From: Pseudolabrys sp. FHR47
GTDB taxonomy: Bacteria; Pseudomonadota; Alphaproteobacteria; Rhizobiales; Xanthobacteraceae
Direction: 5' to 3'
DNA length: 64,000 bases
Assembly (NCBI RefSeq): GCF_005153485.1
Contig: NZ_CP039740.1
Location: 2,731,001 to 2,795,000 of the forward strand
The notes under the pieces were generated by a model that did not search any database, was not told where the DNA came from, and saw nothing but the letters and a program-made list of their open reading frames with translations. Positions 37,299 to 46,587 of the stretch are shown here, piece by piece. How positions within the stretch are numbered: position 1 is the stretch's first letter; every line of letters starts with the position of its first letter. Position numbers and translations under genes: made by a program.

Positions 37299-37377
37299 GA
37301 AAGGAACCGGCTTAGACGCACGCGCCCTCGCCCCCAGAGCAACCCAGCGGCGTAGAAGCGGTAAGTCGGTTCCTTTC
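37299..37377. repeat. 16-bp inverted repeat followed by a T-rich tract
   Basis: GAAAGGAACCGGCTTA (37299-37314) is complementary to TAAGTCGGTTCCTTTC (37362-37377) except for one G:U pair. The next 25 bases are T-rich. It could be a long terminator, the 3' part of a small RNA, or a miniature mobile element. Confidence 0.6.
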
Positions 37378-37477
37378 GCTTTCTTTTTCCGCTTTTCTTT
37401 TCAATGACAAAAAACGGACGCCTGTTCACAGGAAATTGTGGCGCGCCTCGCCGATTCCTGCCGCTAGACTTCACCCC

Positions 37478-38059
37478 ATGATGATGCGCCGTACCCTGCT
37501 CTATGCCGTCGCCGGACTCGTCGCCGCGCCCCGCACCCTTCTCGCGCAGGCGCCGCCCCTATCCCAAGCCCAAATGTCGCAGGTGTCGGCCTACGCCTTC
37601 CGCTTCAAGGCCTTGAGCGGCAACGATATCGCGCTCGCCGACTTCGCCGGCAAGCCGATCCTCGTCGTCAACACCGCTTCGCAGTGCGGCTACACCCCGC
37701 AATATGCCGGCCTGCAGAAGCTATGGGCCCGCTATCGCGACCGGGGCCTCGTCATCATCGGCGTGCCGTCCAACGATTTCGGCGGTCAGGAGCCCGGCGG
37801 CGCTTCCGAGATCGCCAAGACCGCCCATGACGAGTACCACGTCACCTTCCCGCTCGCGGCCAAGGCCGGCGTCAAGGGCGCGGGCGCGCATCCGTTCTAT
37901 CGCTGGGCCGCCGCTGAGCGACCGCGCGACACGCCACGCTGGAATTTCCACAAATACCTGATCGGCCGCGACGGCCGGCTCAAGGCCGCTTTCACGTCGG
38001 CGGTCGATCCGTCGGATCCGGGCCTGATCGTCGCGATCGAGACCGAGCTTGGCGCCTAG
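37478..38059 (+). CDS. Secreted glutathione peroxidase-like protein
   Basis: The product has 193 residues. The N-terminus (MMMRRTLLYAVAGLVAAPRTLLAQA) is an export signal with a twin arginine, so Sec or Tat is possible; most bacterial relatives are cytoplasmic. The peroxidatic residue is C70 in NTASQCGYTPQY. The catalytic Gln is in PSNDFGGQEPG, and WNFHKYLIGRDG supplies Trp and Asn. Thioredoxin is probably the real reductant, as in other Cys-type Gpx enzymes. Confidence 0.9.
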   Translation: MMMRRTLLYAVAGLVAAPRTLLAQAPPLSQAQMSQVSAYAFRFKALSGNDIALADFAGKPILVVNTASQCGYTPQYAGLQKLWARYRDRGLVIIGVPSNDFGGQEPGGASEIAKTAHDEYHVTFPLAAKAGVKGAGAHPFYRWAAAERPRDTPRWNFHKYLIGRDGRLKAAFTSAVDPSDPGLIVAIETELGA

Positions 38060-38107
38060 AGCATGATCCCGAAAAGTGGGAGCCGGTTTTCGGAAAAGAT
38101 CATGCTC
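38059..38107. repeat. Palindromic repeat GAGCATGATC..GATCATGCTC
   Basis: The outer 10-bp arms (38059-38068 and 38098-38107) enclose CCGAAAA / TTTTCGG. This is a well-known intergenic repeat of Bradyrhizobium- and Rhizobium-like genomes. It begins at the last base of the glutathione peroxidase stop codon and may act as a terminator. Confidence 0.8.
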
Positions 38108-38178
38108 AAACAAAGAAGCTAGACCGTGCTCTGATTCAACCTGGATGGATCATGGTCTAGGATTACGTGAAGCAAAAA

Positions 38179-39855
38179 CTAGGCGGCCGCCACGACCGGT
38201 GCCATGGCCGCATTGTCACCCAGCCCATCCATGGCATCCACCAGCTTGAGGAAGGCACTGCCCGGCAGAGGCGGTGCGAACACGTAGCCCTGCGCCGAGC
38301 GAATGCCGATTTCGCGCAGATGCATCACCTGCTCGAAGTTCTCAACGCCTTCGGCCACCACATCCATGCGCATATTGTTGGCGAGATCCACCAAGGTCTC
38401 GACGATGGTCGACGAATTGCGGTCGGTACCGATCGAGTCGATGAACATCTTGTCGATTTTGATGATGTCGACGCCGAGCTTGAGCATGTAGGACAACCCG
38501 CTGTGGCCGGTGCCGACATCGTCGATGGCAATGCGGATACCAAAGCCCTGAAGCGCGGCGATGATCTGGCGCGTCGCGGCGAAGTTCTCGATCGGGTCGC
38601 GCTCTGTCAGTTCGAGCACGACCTGCGCGAGTTTGATCGGCGACTTGGCAAAGATGCCGTAGACGTCCTTGACCACGGACTCGTCGGCGAACAGCCGGCT
38701 GGCGAAGTTGAACGAAATCTTCAGCCCCGGCCGTTCGCCGATCGCCTTGCCGGCCTCGTCACCGACCCGCCGCATCAGGTCGAGCGTCATGGCGCGGATC
38801 AACCCGCTCGATTCCGCGAGCGGAATGAAGGCCGCGGGCGGCACCAGAGTGCCGTCGGGCTTCTTCCAACGCACCAGCACCTCGGCACCGCGCAACTGCC
38901 CGGTCGTGATGTCGACGATCGGCTGGTAGTACGGCACGAATTCGCCGGCTGCCAGCGCGCGCTCCATCTCCAGAATCGGATTGTTCGGGTCGCGGCGAGC
39001 GATTAGCGCGGCAAACAGACCGAGGATCGCCAGTGCGAGGCCGCTGAGAAACAGGCCCAGCCATTTCAGCTCGGCGCCGCTGGCACCGATTAGCTTGTTC
39101 GGCACCATGACGAGTACCTTGAAGCCGTATTTGCGCGAGCGGTGCTCGGCCTTATAGCTGTCGCCGGCCGCAGTGGCAGCCGGGCGCCTGCCGAGCTCAC
39201 CGAGAATGACCTGGCCGCGGGTTTCGACCGCGGCATAGAGGCCGCGCGGCGTGCCGTTGATGTCCGGACCGCTACTGAATTCATCATGAAGGTTCGGGTC
39301 GAAGGCATGAACCGCCACATGCGGCAGGAACATCCCCGCCGGGACCAGCGCGGCGATCGCATTGGAACCGGAGCCGAGCGGCCGGCGAATCCGGACCATC
39401 GGCTGCGAACCGGGCAGATTCAATACATCGAGCGAGTAGCCGACCTGCCCCTCCAGCGGTTCGGTCGACAATATCCGGCGCACCGTCTCGCGTTCGGCAG
39501 GCCCGACCCTCTGCTGCGACGAGCACATCATGCGGCCGCCGACGTCGAGGATGGAAATTTCCTTGATCAGGGTGGTCTCGAATGTGGCACGCTGCATCGC
39601 CTCGAGCGCGGTGGGGCCGCAATCGGCAACGCCGGCCGCGCTCAAGCCATCAAGTGTTCTGACAACAGCATCGGTGCGCTGCTCGACCAGCATGATCGCG
39701 TGGCGCGCGGAAATGTCGGCCTCTTCCCGGCCGTTCCGGTCAAGGACGCCGCTGAGCCAGAAATTGAACGCGACCAGAGGTGCACCGGCTACCAATACGC
39801 CAACTGCAATCGCAACAACGTTCTGGCGCGTAAAACCGCGCGCGAAAAGAAACAT
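38179..39855 (-). CDS. Cyclic-di-GMP phosphodiesterase with CSS-motif sensor and EAL domain
   Basis: The product has 558 residues. Two membrane helices (about 12-34 and 262-288) flank a periplasmic CSS-motif domain, with MMCSSQQ near 110; this sensor responds to thiol state in DsbA-linked phosphodiesterases. The EAL domain (about 300-545) has the variant signature AEVLVRW (E-V-L), [19 protein letters not shown] and [10 protein letters not shown]. All metal and catalytic residues appear present, so it is probably active. It should degrade c-di-GMP. Confidence 0.9.
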   Translation of the reverse strand: MFLFARGFTRQNVVAIAVGVLVAGAPLVAFNFWLSGVLDRNGREEADISARHAIMLVEQRTDAVVRTLDGLSAAGVADCGPTALEAMQRATFETTLIKEISILDVGGRMMCSSQQRVGPAERETVRRILSTEPLEGQVGYSLDVLNLPGSQPMVRIRRPLGSGSNAIAALVPAGMFLPHVAVHAFDPNLHDEFSSGPDINGTPRGLYAAVETRGQVILGELGRRPAATAAGDSYKAEHRSRKYGFKVLVMVPNKLIGASGAELKWLGLFLSGLALAILGLFAALIARRDPNNPILEMERALAAGEFVPYYQPIVDITTGQLRGAEVLVRWKKPDGTLVPPAAFIPLAESSGLIRAMTLDLMRRVGDEAGKAIGERPGLKISFNFASRLFADESVVKDVYGIFAKSPIKLAQVVLELTERDPIENFAATRQIIAALQGFGIRIAIDDVGTGHSGLSYMLKLGVDIIKIDKMFIDSIGTDRNSSTIVETLVDLANNMRMDVVAEGVENFEQVMHLREIGIRSAQGYVFAPPLPGSAFLKLVDAMDGLGDNAAMAPVVAAA

Positions 39856-40118
39856 TACCGGCTCGTCCGACCATTCTGGTGCGGCCCCCAGTGAGCCACG
39901 GCGCCGTAAAAAGCCGCTTAAGCCTAAAGCCCGGCATTATTGGAAAACTCGCTGAAACGGCACTGCACGCATGCATGGTTAATGGCCGCCTAAGGTGGAA
40001 GCTCTCTTGGATACACGATTGCCGCACTGCAGGGGTGGAGCAGCCAAATGCCGCCATGACACGGGCTCTCTGCGGTATTAACGTATTTTGGACGATCACA
40101 CAGCGACAGGAGCGGCGC

Positions 40119-41042
40119 ATGAGCTTCTTTCCCGGCAAGGACCCCGAGGCCGGCAATGCCTATAGCTGCGACGCCCTCGCCCATGTCGTGGTGCCGCGCA
40201 CGGTCGACCTCGGCGACGGCTTTTCGGTGCGGCGGGCCCTGCCCTCGGCGCGCTCGCGCATGGTCGGGCCATTCATCTTTTTCGACCATTTCGGGCCGGC
40301 GGAATTCCGCGCCGGTACTGGGCTGGACGTCCGCCCACACCCGCATATCGGGCTGTCGACCGTGACTTATTTGTTCGACGGCGAAATCATGCACCGCGAT
40401 AGTCTCGGCACCGCGCTGGCGATCCGTCCCGGCGAGATCAACTGGATGACCGCCGGTCGCGGCATCGTGCATTCGGAGCGCACGGAAGCCGGCTTGCGCG
40501 AAACCGGCAGCCCGATCCACGGCCTGCAGATGTGGGTGGCGCTGCCCAAAGCGCATGAAGAAACCGCGCCGGGCTTTGCGCATCACGACACGGGCGAATT
40601 CCCGGTCGTCGAAGACAACGGCAAGATCGTTCGTGTCGTCACCGGCTCGCTCTACGGCGCGACCTCGCCGGTGCCGGTGCTGCACGAGACCATCTTCGCC
40701 GACGTCACGCTCAAGGCTGGCCAAACGCTGCCGGTCGACGCCGATCACGAAGAGCGCGCAGTCTATGTCGTCAATGGCGTCATTGACATTGCCGGCGACA
40801 GGTTCGAGGCCGGCCGGCTTCTGGTGTTCAAGCCGGGCGACAGCATCACGGTGACGGCGGCGAGCGACGCGCATTTCGTCGTGCTCGGCGGCGCGCCAAT
40901 GGACGGGCCGCGGCACATCTGGTGGAATTTCGTCTCGTCCAGCAAGGACCGCATCGAGCAGGCCAAGGCCGACTGGAAGGCCGGCCACTTCGACAAGGTG
41001 CCCGGCGACGAGATCGAGTTTATTCCGCTGCCTGAGCGATGA
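40119..41042 (+). CDS. Pirin family protein
   Basis: The product has 307 residues from ATG 40119 with ACAGGAG upstream. It is a double cupin: [14 protein letters not shown], the metal-binding histidines in [25 protein letters not shown], and [15 protein letters not shown]. Some bacterial pirins are quercetin 2,3-dioxygenases and others are redox sensors, so the substrate is unknown. Its last 23 bases overlap the 3' end of metA on the other strand. Confidence 0.92.
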   Translation: MSFFPGKDPEAGNAYSCDALAHVVVPRTVDLGDGFSVRRALPSARSRMVGPFIFFDHFGPAEFRAGTGLDVRPHPHIGLSTVTYLFDGEIMHRDSLGTALAIRPGEINWMTAGRGIVHSERTEAGLRETGSPIHGLQMWVALPKAHEETAPGFAHHDTGEFPVVEDNGKIVRVVTGSLYGATSPVPVLHETIFADVTLKAGQTLPVDADHEERAVYVVNGVIDIAGDRFEAGRLLVFKPGDSITVTAASDAHFVVLGGAPMDGPRHIWWNFVSSSKDRIEQAKADWKAGHFDKVPGDEIEFIPLPER

Positions 41043-41985
41043 CGCGCGCGTTCGGCCCTGCCATTTCGACGGTGCCGATCTTGGCAACGTCGAACGGCGT
41101 CGTCTGGTAGATCTGGTTGATCCAGTTGCCAAACAACAGATGGGCGTGGCTGCGCCAGTGGTTGAGCGGCGGAACGTCCGGATTGTCGCCGGGGAAATAG
41201 TTCTTCGGCACTTCCACGGCGACATTGGCGGCGCGGTCGCGGAAATATTCGTCCGCCAGCGAGCCGCTGTCGTATTCGATGTGGTTGAACATGTGCAGCG
41301 CGCGATGCGCCGGATCGTCGATCAGACACACCCCGGCCTCGTCCGACTCCATCAGCACCTTCATGCCGCTCTGCGGCGGGATATCGGCGCGGCGCACCTC
41401 GGTCCAGCGCGACACCGGGATCGCGAAGTCGTCGGAGAAGCCGCGCAGATAGGGCGAAGTCCGGTCGAGCACGCGGTGACGGTAGACGCCGAACATCTTC
41501 TTGCCGAGCGCATATTTCGGCATGCCGTGGAAGCGATGGACCGCGGCCTGCGCGCCCCAGCAGATCGTCATCAGGCCGTGTACATGGGTTTGCGTCCAGT
41601 CGAAGATGCGTTCCAGCTCGCCCCAATACGTCACCTCCTCGAACGGCAGCGTTTCGACCGGCGCGCCGGTGACGATGAAGCCGTCGAACTTCTCCTCCCG
41701 CACGTCTTCCCAGTTGCGATAGAAGGACAGGATGTGATCGGCCGAGGTGTTGCGCGGCACGTGCTCCGACATCTTGACGAGCGTCATCTCGATCTGCAGC
41801 GGCGAGGCGCCGAGCAGGCGCGCGAACTGCGTCTCGGTCTTGGACTTGTTCGGCATCAGGTTGAGCAGACCGATCCGCATCGGGCGAATATCCTGCCGGA
41901 CCGCATCCTTCTCGAGCATGACGCTGACGCCTTCCGCTTCCAGAATGGAGCGCGCGGGCAGATTGTTCGGAATCTTGATCGGCAT
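41020..41985 (-). CDS. metA: Homoserine O-acetyltransferase, MetA type
   Basis: The product has 321 residues, full length. It makes O-acylhomoserine for methionine synthesis. The nucleophile is C142 in [10 protein letters not shown], and [12 protein letters not shown] holds the conserved His and Glu. Residue 111 is Glu (TGAPVET), which in studied MetA enzymes marks acetyl-CoA rather than succinyl-CoA use (Gly in E. coli). The gene is preceded by a structured leader RNA and a hairpin next to its ribosome binding site, so it is probably controlled by S-adenosylmethionine. Confidence 0.95.
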   Translation of the reverse strand: MPIKIPNNLPARSILEAEGVSVMLEKDAVRQDIRPMRIGLLNLMPNKSKTETQFARLLGASPLQIEMTLVKMSEHVPRNTSADHILSFYRNWEDVREEKFDGFIVTGAPVETLPFEEVTYWGELERIFDWTQTHVHGLMTICWGAQAAVHRFHGMPKYALGKKMFGVYRHRVLDRTSPYLRGFSDDFAIPVSRWTEVRRADIPPQSGMKVLMESDEAGVCLIDDPAHRALHMFNHIEYDSGSLADEYFRDRAANVAVEVPKNYFPGDNPDVPPLNHWRSHAHLLFGNWINQIYQTTPFDVAKIGTVEMAGPNARVIAQAAE

Positions 41986-41989
41986 GGAT

Positions 41990-42026
41990 ACAGTCGGTCC
42001 TCAATCTCGTGAGCGCGACCGACTGT
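41990..42026 (-). promoter_or_regulatory. Hairpin at the metA ribosome binding site
   Basis: On the minus strand ACAGTCGGTC pairs perfectly with GACCGACTGT (42017-42026 with 41990-41999), ending four bases before the metA ATG (41985). The GAGGA at 41998-42002 lies partly in this stem, so folding could block initiation. Confidence 0.6.
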
Positions 42027-42053
42027 GACTGAGCCCGTTTCGTTGCCGGTTCG

Positions 42054-42134
42054 GCCACATCCTCCCTTTCGGGGAGCGCCACCTTGCTCGGGAAGCAGGT
42101 TGGCGTCGGGCGATGCCCAACTCTTGATGCTGGC
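42054..42134 (-). promoter_or_regulatory. S-box-like (SAM-I family) riboswitch candidate in the metA leader
   Basis: Read on the minus strand, the RNA begins GCCAGCAUC (42134-42126), which pairs with GAUGUGGC at its end (42061-42054). AAGAG follows, as in S-box RNAs. A small hairpin UUGGGC-AUC-GCCCGA takes the P2 place. GCCAACC pairs with GGUGGC with the AA/U internal loop kept, as in S-box P3. A P4 hairpin CUCCC-CGAAA-GGGAG comes before the closing arm. The kink-turn and pseudoknot of classic SAM-I RNAs are absent. metA is a classic target of SAM riboswitches. Confidence 0.6.
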
Positions 42135-42292
42135 TAATGAATATACGTTCGGGAGCCGGTCCGCAAGCAGCCGGTCCTGGCGGCCCCGGCGCGAGGTTGA
42201 CGGGATACCAGGGCCCAGCCCTCCGACGGAACGATACCGGCCCACCGGGGTTCCACATCCGCCCCTTCCATCGTCCCCGAATAGGAGCCCAC

Positions 42293-43590
42293 TTGATTCC
42301 ACGACTGCTGACGATCTGGGACAATGTCCGCACCAGCCTGTGGGCCATGCCGCTGGTCATGGCGATGACCGCCGCATTGCTGGCCTTTGTGATGCGCAGC
42401 ATCAACATCGATATCGGCGACGATCCGGTCTGGTTTCTGTATAGCGGCAGCGCCGAGCAGGCCCCGCAATTCCTTGGCAATCTTGTCGGTGCCATGATCA
42501 CGATGGCGACGCTCGCGATCTCGATCACCATGGTGGTGCTGACGCTGGCGGCGCAACAATTGGGGCCGCGGTTGATCCGCAATTTTATGAGCGACTGGCA
42601 AACCCAGGCATCGCTCGGCCTGTTCATGGCGACCGTGGTCTATCTGCTGCTCGTTTTGCGCAGCACGTATGGTGATGGCTCGGTTGCCAATCTTGCGGTG
42701 ACGGTCGGCACGATACTTGTGCTTGCGAGCCTTGCCAGTCTGCTGGTCTTCGTTCATCACCTCGCCCGCGCCATCATCGCCGACAATGTGATCGATCGCG
42801 TCGGCGCGGCGCTCGACCGTGACATCCGGCGCCTGCTGCCGGAGAAACATGCCGAGCAGCCCCCGTCGCTGTCGTCGGAAAAACCGCGACCGGTATCATT
42901 CCCGTCGCGACCGGCGGCTATGTCCAGGCGGTCGACATCGGGGCTCTCGTGCGCCAGGCCGCCGAAGCCAAGGCGCTGATCGAACTGCAGGTTAGGCCCG
43001 GCCAGCACGCCGTTCCCGGCACCACGCTGGCCCGTGTTTCCCCGCGCATGGCGGCCGAGGATCTCGCCCGCCCGGTGCAGTCGGCCTTTGTCGCCGGCCG
43101 TACCCGTACCGCCGTGCAGGACCTCGAATTCTCCGTGCATCAATTGGTCGAGGTCGCCCTGCGCGCCCTGTCACCGGGGATCAACGATCCATTCACGGCG
43201 ATCGCCGTCATCGACCGGCTGACATTGTCACTGCGGCTGGTAATGGATCGCGGCGCCGCGCAATCGCGTTTCGCCGATGACGAAGGCATCGTCCGTCTGG
43301 TACTTCCGGTGTCCACCTTCGAGGGGCTGACCGATGCGGCCTTCAACCAGATCAGGCAGACGGCCGAAGGACACGCCGCCGTTCTGATCCGTCTGGCCAA
43401 GAATATCGGGGAATTGCTGGAGCTGGCCAACGAGCGACAACGCCCGGCGCTGGAGAAGCATTTGCGTCTTGTGGTCAACGCCGGCGGCCGCAGCATAAAG
43501 GAAGACGACGATCGCAACGACCTCAAGGCAACCATCGACGCTGCGCGATCGAACGGTCGCAACGGCGAGGCATCGGGAGCCGGCGGTTAA
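42293..43590 (+). pseudogene. DUF2254-family membrane protein, frameshifted
   Basis: The first part (from TTG 42293, with AGGAG at 42283-42287) encodes three to four membrane helices and ends in the family region LARAIIADNVIDRVGAALDRDIRRLLP. The rest continues in another frame from about 42860, with VVGKTATGIIP, GGYVQAVDIGALV and then LSPGINDPFTAIAVIDRL, which is the normal continuation of DUF2254. A one-base loss near the C-run at 42861-42864 would explain the change. The whole would be about 430 residues. It is either a recent frameshift or a sequencing error. Its 3' end overlaps the amidohydrolase gene by four bases. Confidence 0.8.
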
Positions 43591-44483
43591 TCGACCTTCG
43601 CCGCGCCGAACAGACGCGCCGCGTTGCCCCAGGCGATGCGCTGCGCCTGCTCGCGCGGTAACTGCTTGAGCCATGAGCGATACTCGCCCATGATGTCGTC
43701 GTAGCTCGCCCAGCGCTCGTTGATCCATGTGTCCGAGCCAAGCAGGAAGCGATCGGAGTAACGTGCGAACAGGTCGCGCCACTCGGGCGTGAGTGCGCTT
43801 CCTCGCGTGATGCCGCCGCGATAGGAAAGCTCGCCCCACAGCATCGGATATTTGTCGAGCAGTTCGGCGACGCGCGCGGGTGGCGTTGAGAATCCAGTGT
43901 GGGCCCAAATGATCTTGGCCTTCGGGTTATGCTCGAACAGGATCAGCAGCGCTTCCTCATCGGCATGGGCATGCAGATAAAGATCGTTGGCGACGGCGAA
44001 ATCAACGATCTTCTTGACGATCGGATTCCAGGCCGACTTGCCGTAGAGATGGAATTCGCCAATGCCGCGATAGTAGCCGCGCTTGAACTCGCTCTCGATC
44101 AGTTCGATGCTGAGCGGATCGCCGAACCAGGTCTGAATGTCGGCGCGCACGCGGTAAGGCCTTATGAACGGCACCACCCACAGGCCCGGCGCCTTCTGAT
44201 CTTTCTGGGCTTGCATCAACTGATGCGTGCCCTTGTTCGGCCGGCTGGTGGCGAGGATGCCCTTGACGTTGTTGCGGTCGAAGACCTCGATCACCTTGTC
44301 GAGCGAGAAGAACGGATTAGGCTCTTGGTTGTAGTGCATGTGGGCGTCGAAGATCGGCATCGCCGCCGCGTCTTGCGCGCCGCCTTGCACAACGCCTTGC
44401 GCCTGCGCGCGTCCGGGCCAGCTCATCAGAACCAGCGCGGCGAGCCCCAGAGCCGCCAGAAATATCAGCCGTTCGAAACGCAT
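43587..44483 (-). CDS. Exported amidohydrolase-family protein
   Basis: The product has 298 residues from ATG 44483, after a strong GGAGAGGAGG site. A signal peptide ends near AQAQ (about 30). The TIM-barrel motifs are IFDAHMHYN (HxH metal site), YLHAHADEEAL, IIWAHTGFS and LLGSDTWIN (final Asp). It belongs to the amidohydrolase_2 type, which includes decarboxylases and lactonases. Export is unusual for that group. The substrate is unknown. Confidence 0.85.
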   Translation of the reverse strand: MRFERLIFLAALGLAALVLMSWPGRAQAQGVVQGGAQDAAAMPIFDAHMHYNQEPNPFFSLDKVIEVFDRNNVKGILATSRPNKGTHQLMQAQKDQKAPGLWVVPFIRPYRVRADIQTWFGDPLSIELIESEFKRGYYRGIGEFHLYGKSAWNPIVKKIVDFAVANDLYLHAHADEEALLILFEHNPKAKIIWAHTGFSTPPARVAELLDKYPMLWGELSYRGGITRGSALTPEWRDLFARYSDRFLLGSDTWINERWASYDDIMGEYRSWLKQLPREQAQRIAWGNAARLFGAAKVD

Positions 44484-44562
44484 GGACCTCCTCTCCACGG
44501 GGCGATCCTAGCGCGGGGCGTGCCGCCTCGCGATCACATCTTCGATAGATCAATTGTGGCGT

Positions 44563-46587
44563 TCAACCGGGCATCTTGGGGTGTGCGGCCGGAATGGCGG
44601 CATGCTGCGGCACGTCGCCGAAGGCGCGGCCCCACAGGCGGTCGATGATGCGGCCGAACTTCAGCGCCTCGATGTCCTGAGAATAGCCGCCCGTATAAAG
44701 CTTCACGATCAGCTGATCGCGGATGTCGGGCGCAAGGGGCTGATGCACGAGTATCAGTTCACGACCGTTGTCCCGCCGATCCCGCATCTCAATCTTCGCC
44801 GCAAAGGGCGCCACATCGGAAACCGTCAAGGTCGCCAGCTGCCCGACCGAGGAGGATAGATCCGCCGTCGTCTGCGCTGTCGATTCATCCATCGCGATGG
44901 CAACAAGGCGAACAGGGATCGCCCGGTCACCGAGGACGAGTTGCGCCTGTTCGTCGGCGGCGAACCGTTGGTGCTCGCTCCGCGGCGCCTCGAAGCACAT
45001 CAGCGCCGCCACCAGCAGGATGAGAATACTCAAGGCCGCCCAGTACTTCGCGATGCTCGAAAACTCAAAATTCTTGGCTGGCGCCCATTCCGGCACAACG
45101 TTCAAAAAAAGGCCCGCCGCCGTCACAATCAGGATCGTCATGATGCAGGAGAAGGTGTACGTGTCGAAACGCGCCTGCCCCTCGACCCCTTTCGGCGTAA
45201 CGCGAAACGGCACCCCGAATGGCCTGATCAAACTGCTGATGACGACTGGAAGCAGCCGGAACGTAGCAAAGACACCGACAGCGGTCGATATGACCGGCAA
45301 GTACCTGTTCGGTGCGAGCCAACGGATGAACAGAAAATACGCCACTAGCACGGGAACCTGATAGTAGAGGATATCGTCCACGCCCGTGAAATAGAGCGGC
45401 GATAATCCGGTCCACAAGAACACGGCCGGAACGATGATGCCGACAAAGCGGACGAAATATTGCAGCAGCCAACTCACGGGCAGGAACATGATGCGCTGGA
45501 ACAGCGTCAACCCGGGACCGCGGATCGGCCCGCTCTTGACATAAAGCGACTGGATGGCGCCACGGCACCAGCGGCTACGCTGGATGAAGAATCCCTCAAG
45601 GTCTTCCGCCGCAAGGCCCATTGACAACCGTTCATTCAGGTATCGCGTGATGTAGCCCTTGTTGAGGCACGCGAGGGTAGTCAGCAAGTCCTCAGTGATC
45701 GACTCGGTAGGTATGCCGCCCGCAGCCTCGATCGCCTCGCGCCGCAGGACCGCGCATGAGCCGCAACAGAAGCTCACATTCCAGGCGTCACGGCTTGCCG
45801 CCATTTCGTCGAAAAACAGGCGCTGCTCGTCGGGCCAGTATTCCTCCAGCGACAGGTTGGACTGGATCGGGTCCTTGTTGAAGAAGTGCTGCGGCGTTTG
45901 CACGATCCCGATCCGCGGATCAGCAAAGAACCCAAGAGTGCGACGCAGGAAGATACGGAAGGGGACAAAATCGGCATCGAATACGGCGACGAATTCGCCC
46001 CTGCTGAGGCTGAGTCCATGGTTGAGGTTTCCGGCTTTGGCGTCGGCATTGTCGGGCCGCGTCACATGGATGACGCCCTCCTCTTCGCAAAATTTGCGCA
46101 ACCACTCCCGCCGCCCATCGTCAAGCACATAGATGTTGAGCTTCTCTTTCGGGTAGTCCAGCGCGCACGCACCGACAATGGTGCGTTCGAGGACGCTCAG
46201 AGGCTCATTATAGGTTGGGATAAAGATATCGACCGTCGGCAGCCAATCCCGGCCACGGGAGAAGAGATTTGACTCCAGCCGGTCGGCCTCCGTACTCCGG
46301 TCGACATAGCGACTCATCGTCACCATGAAAAATGCGGCTTCGATGAACGCGAAGCACTCAATCAGAAAGATGAAGTATATCCACATGGAGGCCGCGCTGC
46401 CGTCGAACGGTTGCTGTAAAACCGTCGCGGTAAAACGCCAGATCATGTAACGCAGGGCGAGAGCCAACACAGCCGTACAGGCAATGGTGCGCGCCCAGGT
46501 CCGTTGGCGGGGCCAATTCAGAACGCCGACCAGATAGAAGGCGAGAACCAGGAAAGCCGGCCCCAGGGCTAGGAGATGCTGAACCAT
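44563..46587 (-). CDS. Family 2 glycosyltransferase, BgsA/cellulose-synthase-like
   Basis: The product has 674 residues. Three helices (about 5-25, 32-50, 65-90) precede the GT domain with VLDDGRREW, FDADFVPF, ITEDLLT and QRSRWCRGA, the D,D,D,QxxRW set of processive beta-glucan synthases. Five further helices follow. The last about 130 residues are soluble and lack a clear PilZ RxxxR..DxSxxG motif. Size, the diverged tail and the upstream HlyD-like partner match BgsA, the c-di-GMP-activated mixed-linkage beta-glucan synthase of Sinorhizobium. It overlaps the partner by 19 bases. Confidence 0.85.
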   Translation of the reverse strand: MVQHLLALGPAFLVLAFYLVGVLNWPRQRTWARTIACTAVLALALRYMIWRFTATVLQQPFDGSAASMWIYFIFLIECFAFIEAAFFMVTMSRYVDRSTEADRLESNLFSRGRDWLPTVDIFIPTYNEPLSVLERTIVGACALDYPKEKLNIYVLDDGRREWLRKFCEEEGVIHVTRPDNADAKAGNLNHGLSLSRGEFVAVFDADFVPFRIFLRRTLGFFADPRIGIVQTPQHFFNKDPIQSNLSLEEYWPDEQRLFFDEMAASRDAWNVSFCCGSCAVLRREAIEAAGGIPTESITEDLLTTLACLNKGYITRYLNERLSMGLAAEDLEGFFIQRSRWCRGAIQSLYVKSGPIRGPGLTLFQRIMFLPVSWLLQYFVRFVGIIVPAVFLWTGLSPLYFTGVDDILYYQVPVLVAYFLFIRWLAPNRYLPVISTAVGVFATFRLLPVVISSLIRPFGVPFRVTPKGVEGQARFDTYTFSCIMTILIVTAAGLFLNVVPEWAPAKNFEFSSIAKYWAALSILILLVAALMCFEAPRSEHQRFAADEQAQLVLGDRAIPVRLVAIAMDESTAQTTADLSSSVGQLATLTVSDVAPFAAKIEMRDRRDNGRELILVHQPLAPDIRDQLIVKLYTGGYSQDIEALKFGRIIDRLWGRAFGDVPQHAAIPAAHPKMPG

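Noticed and set aside
37202..37474. 90-codon minus-strand frame over the inverted repeat
   Set aside because: The composition follows the T-rich tract and repeat and there is no ribosome binding site.
41986..42134. SAM-II riboswitch before metA
   Set aside because: The short SAM-II pseudoknot motif with its A-rich CUAAA element is not present. The stems seen fit an S-box-like layout better.
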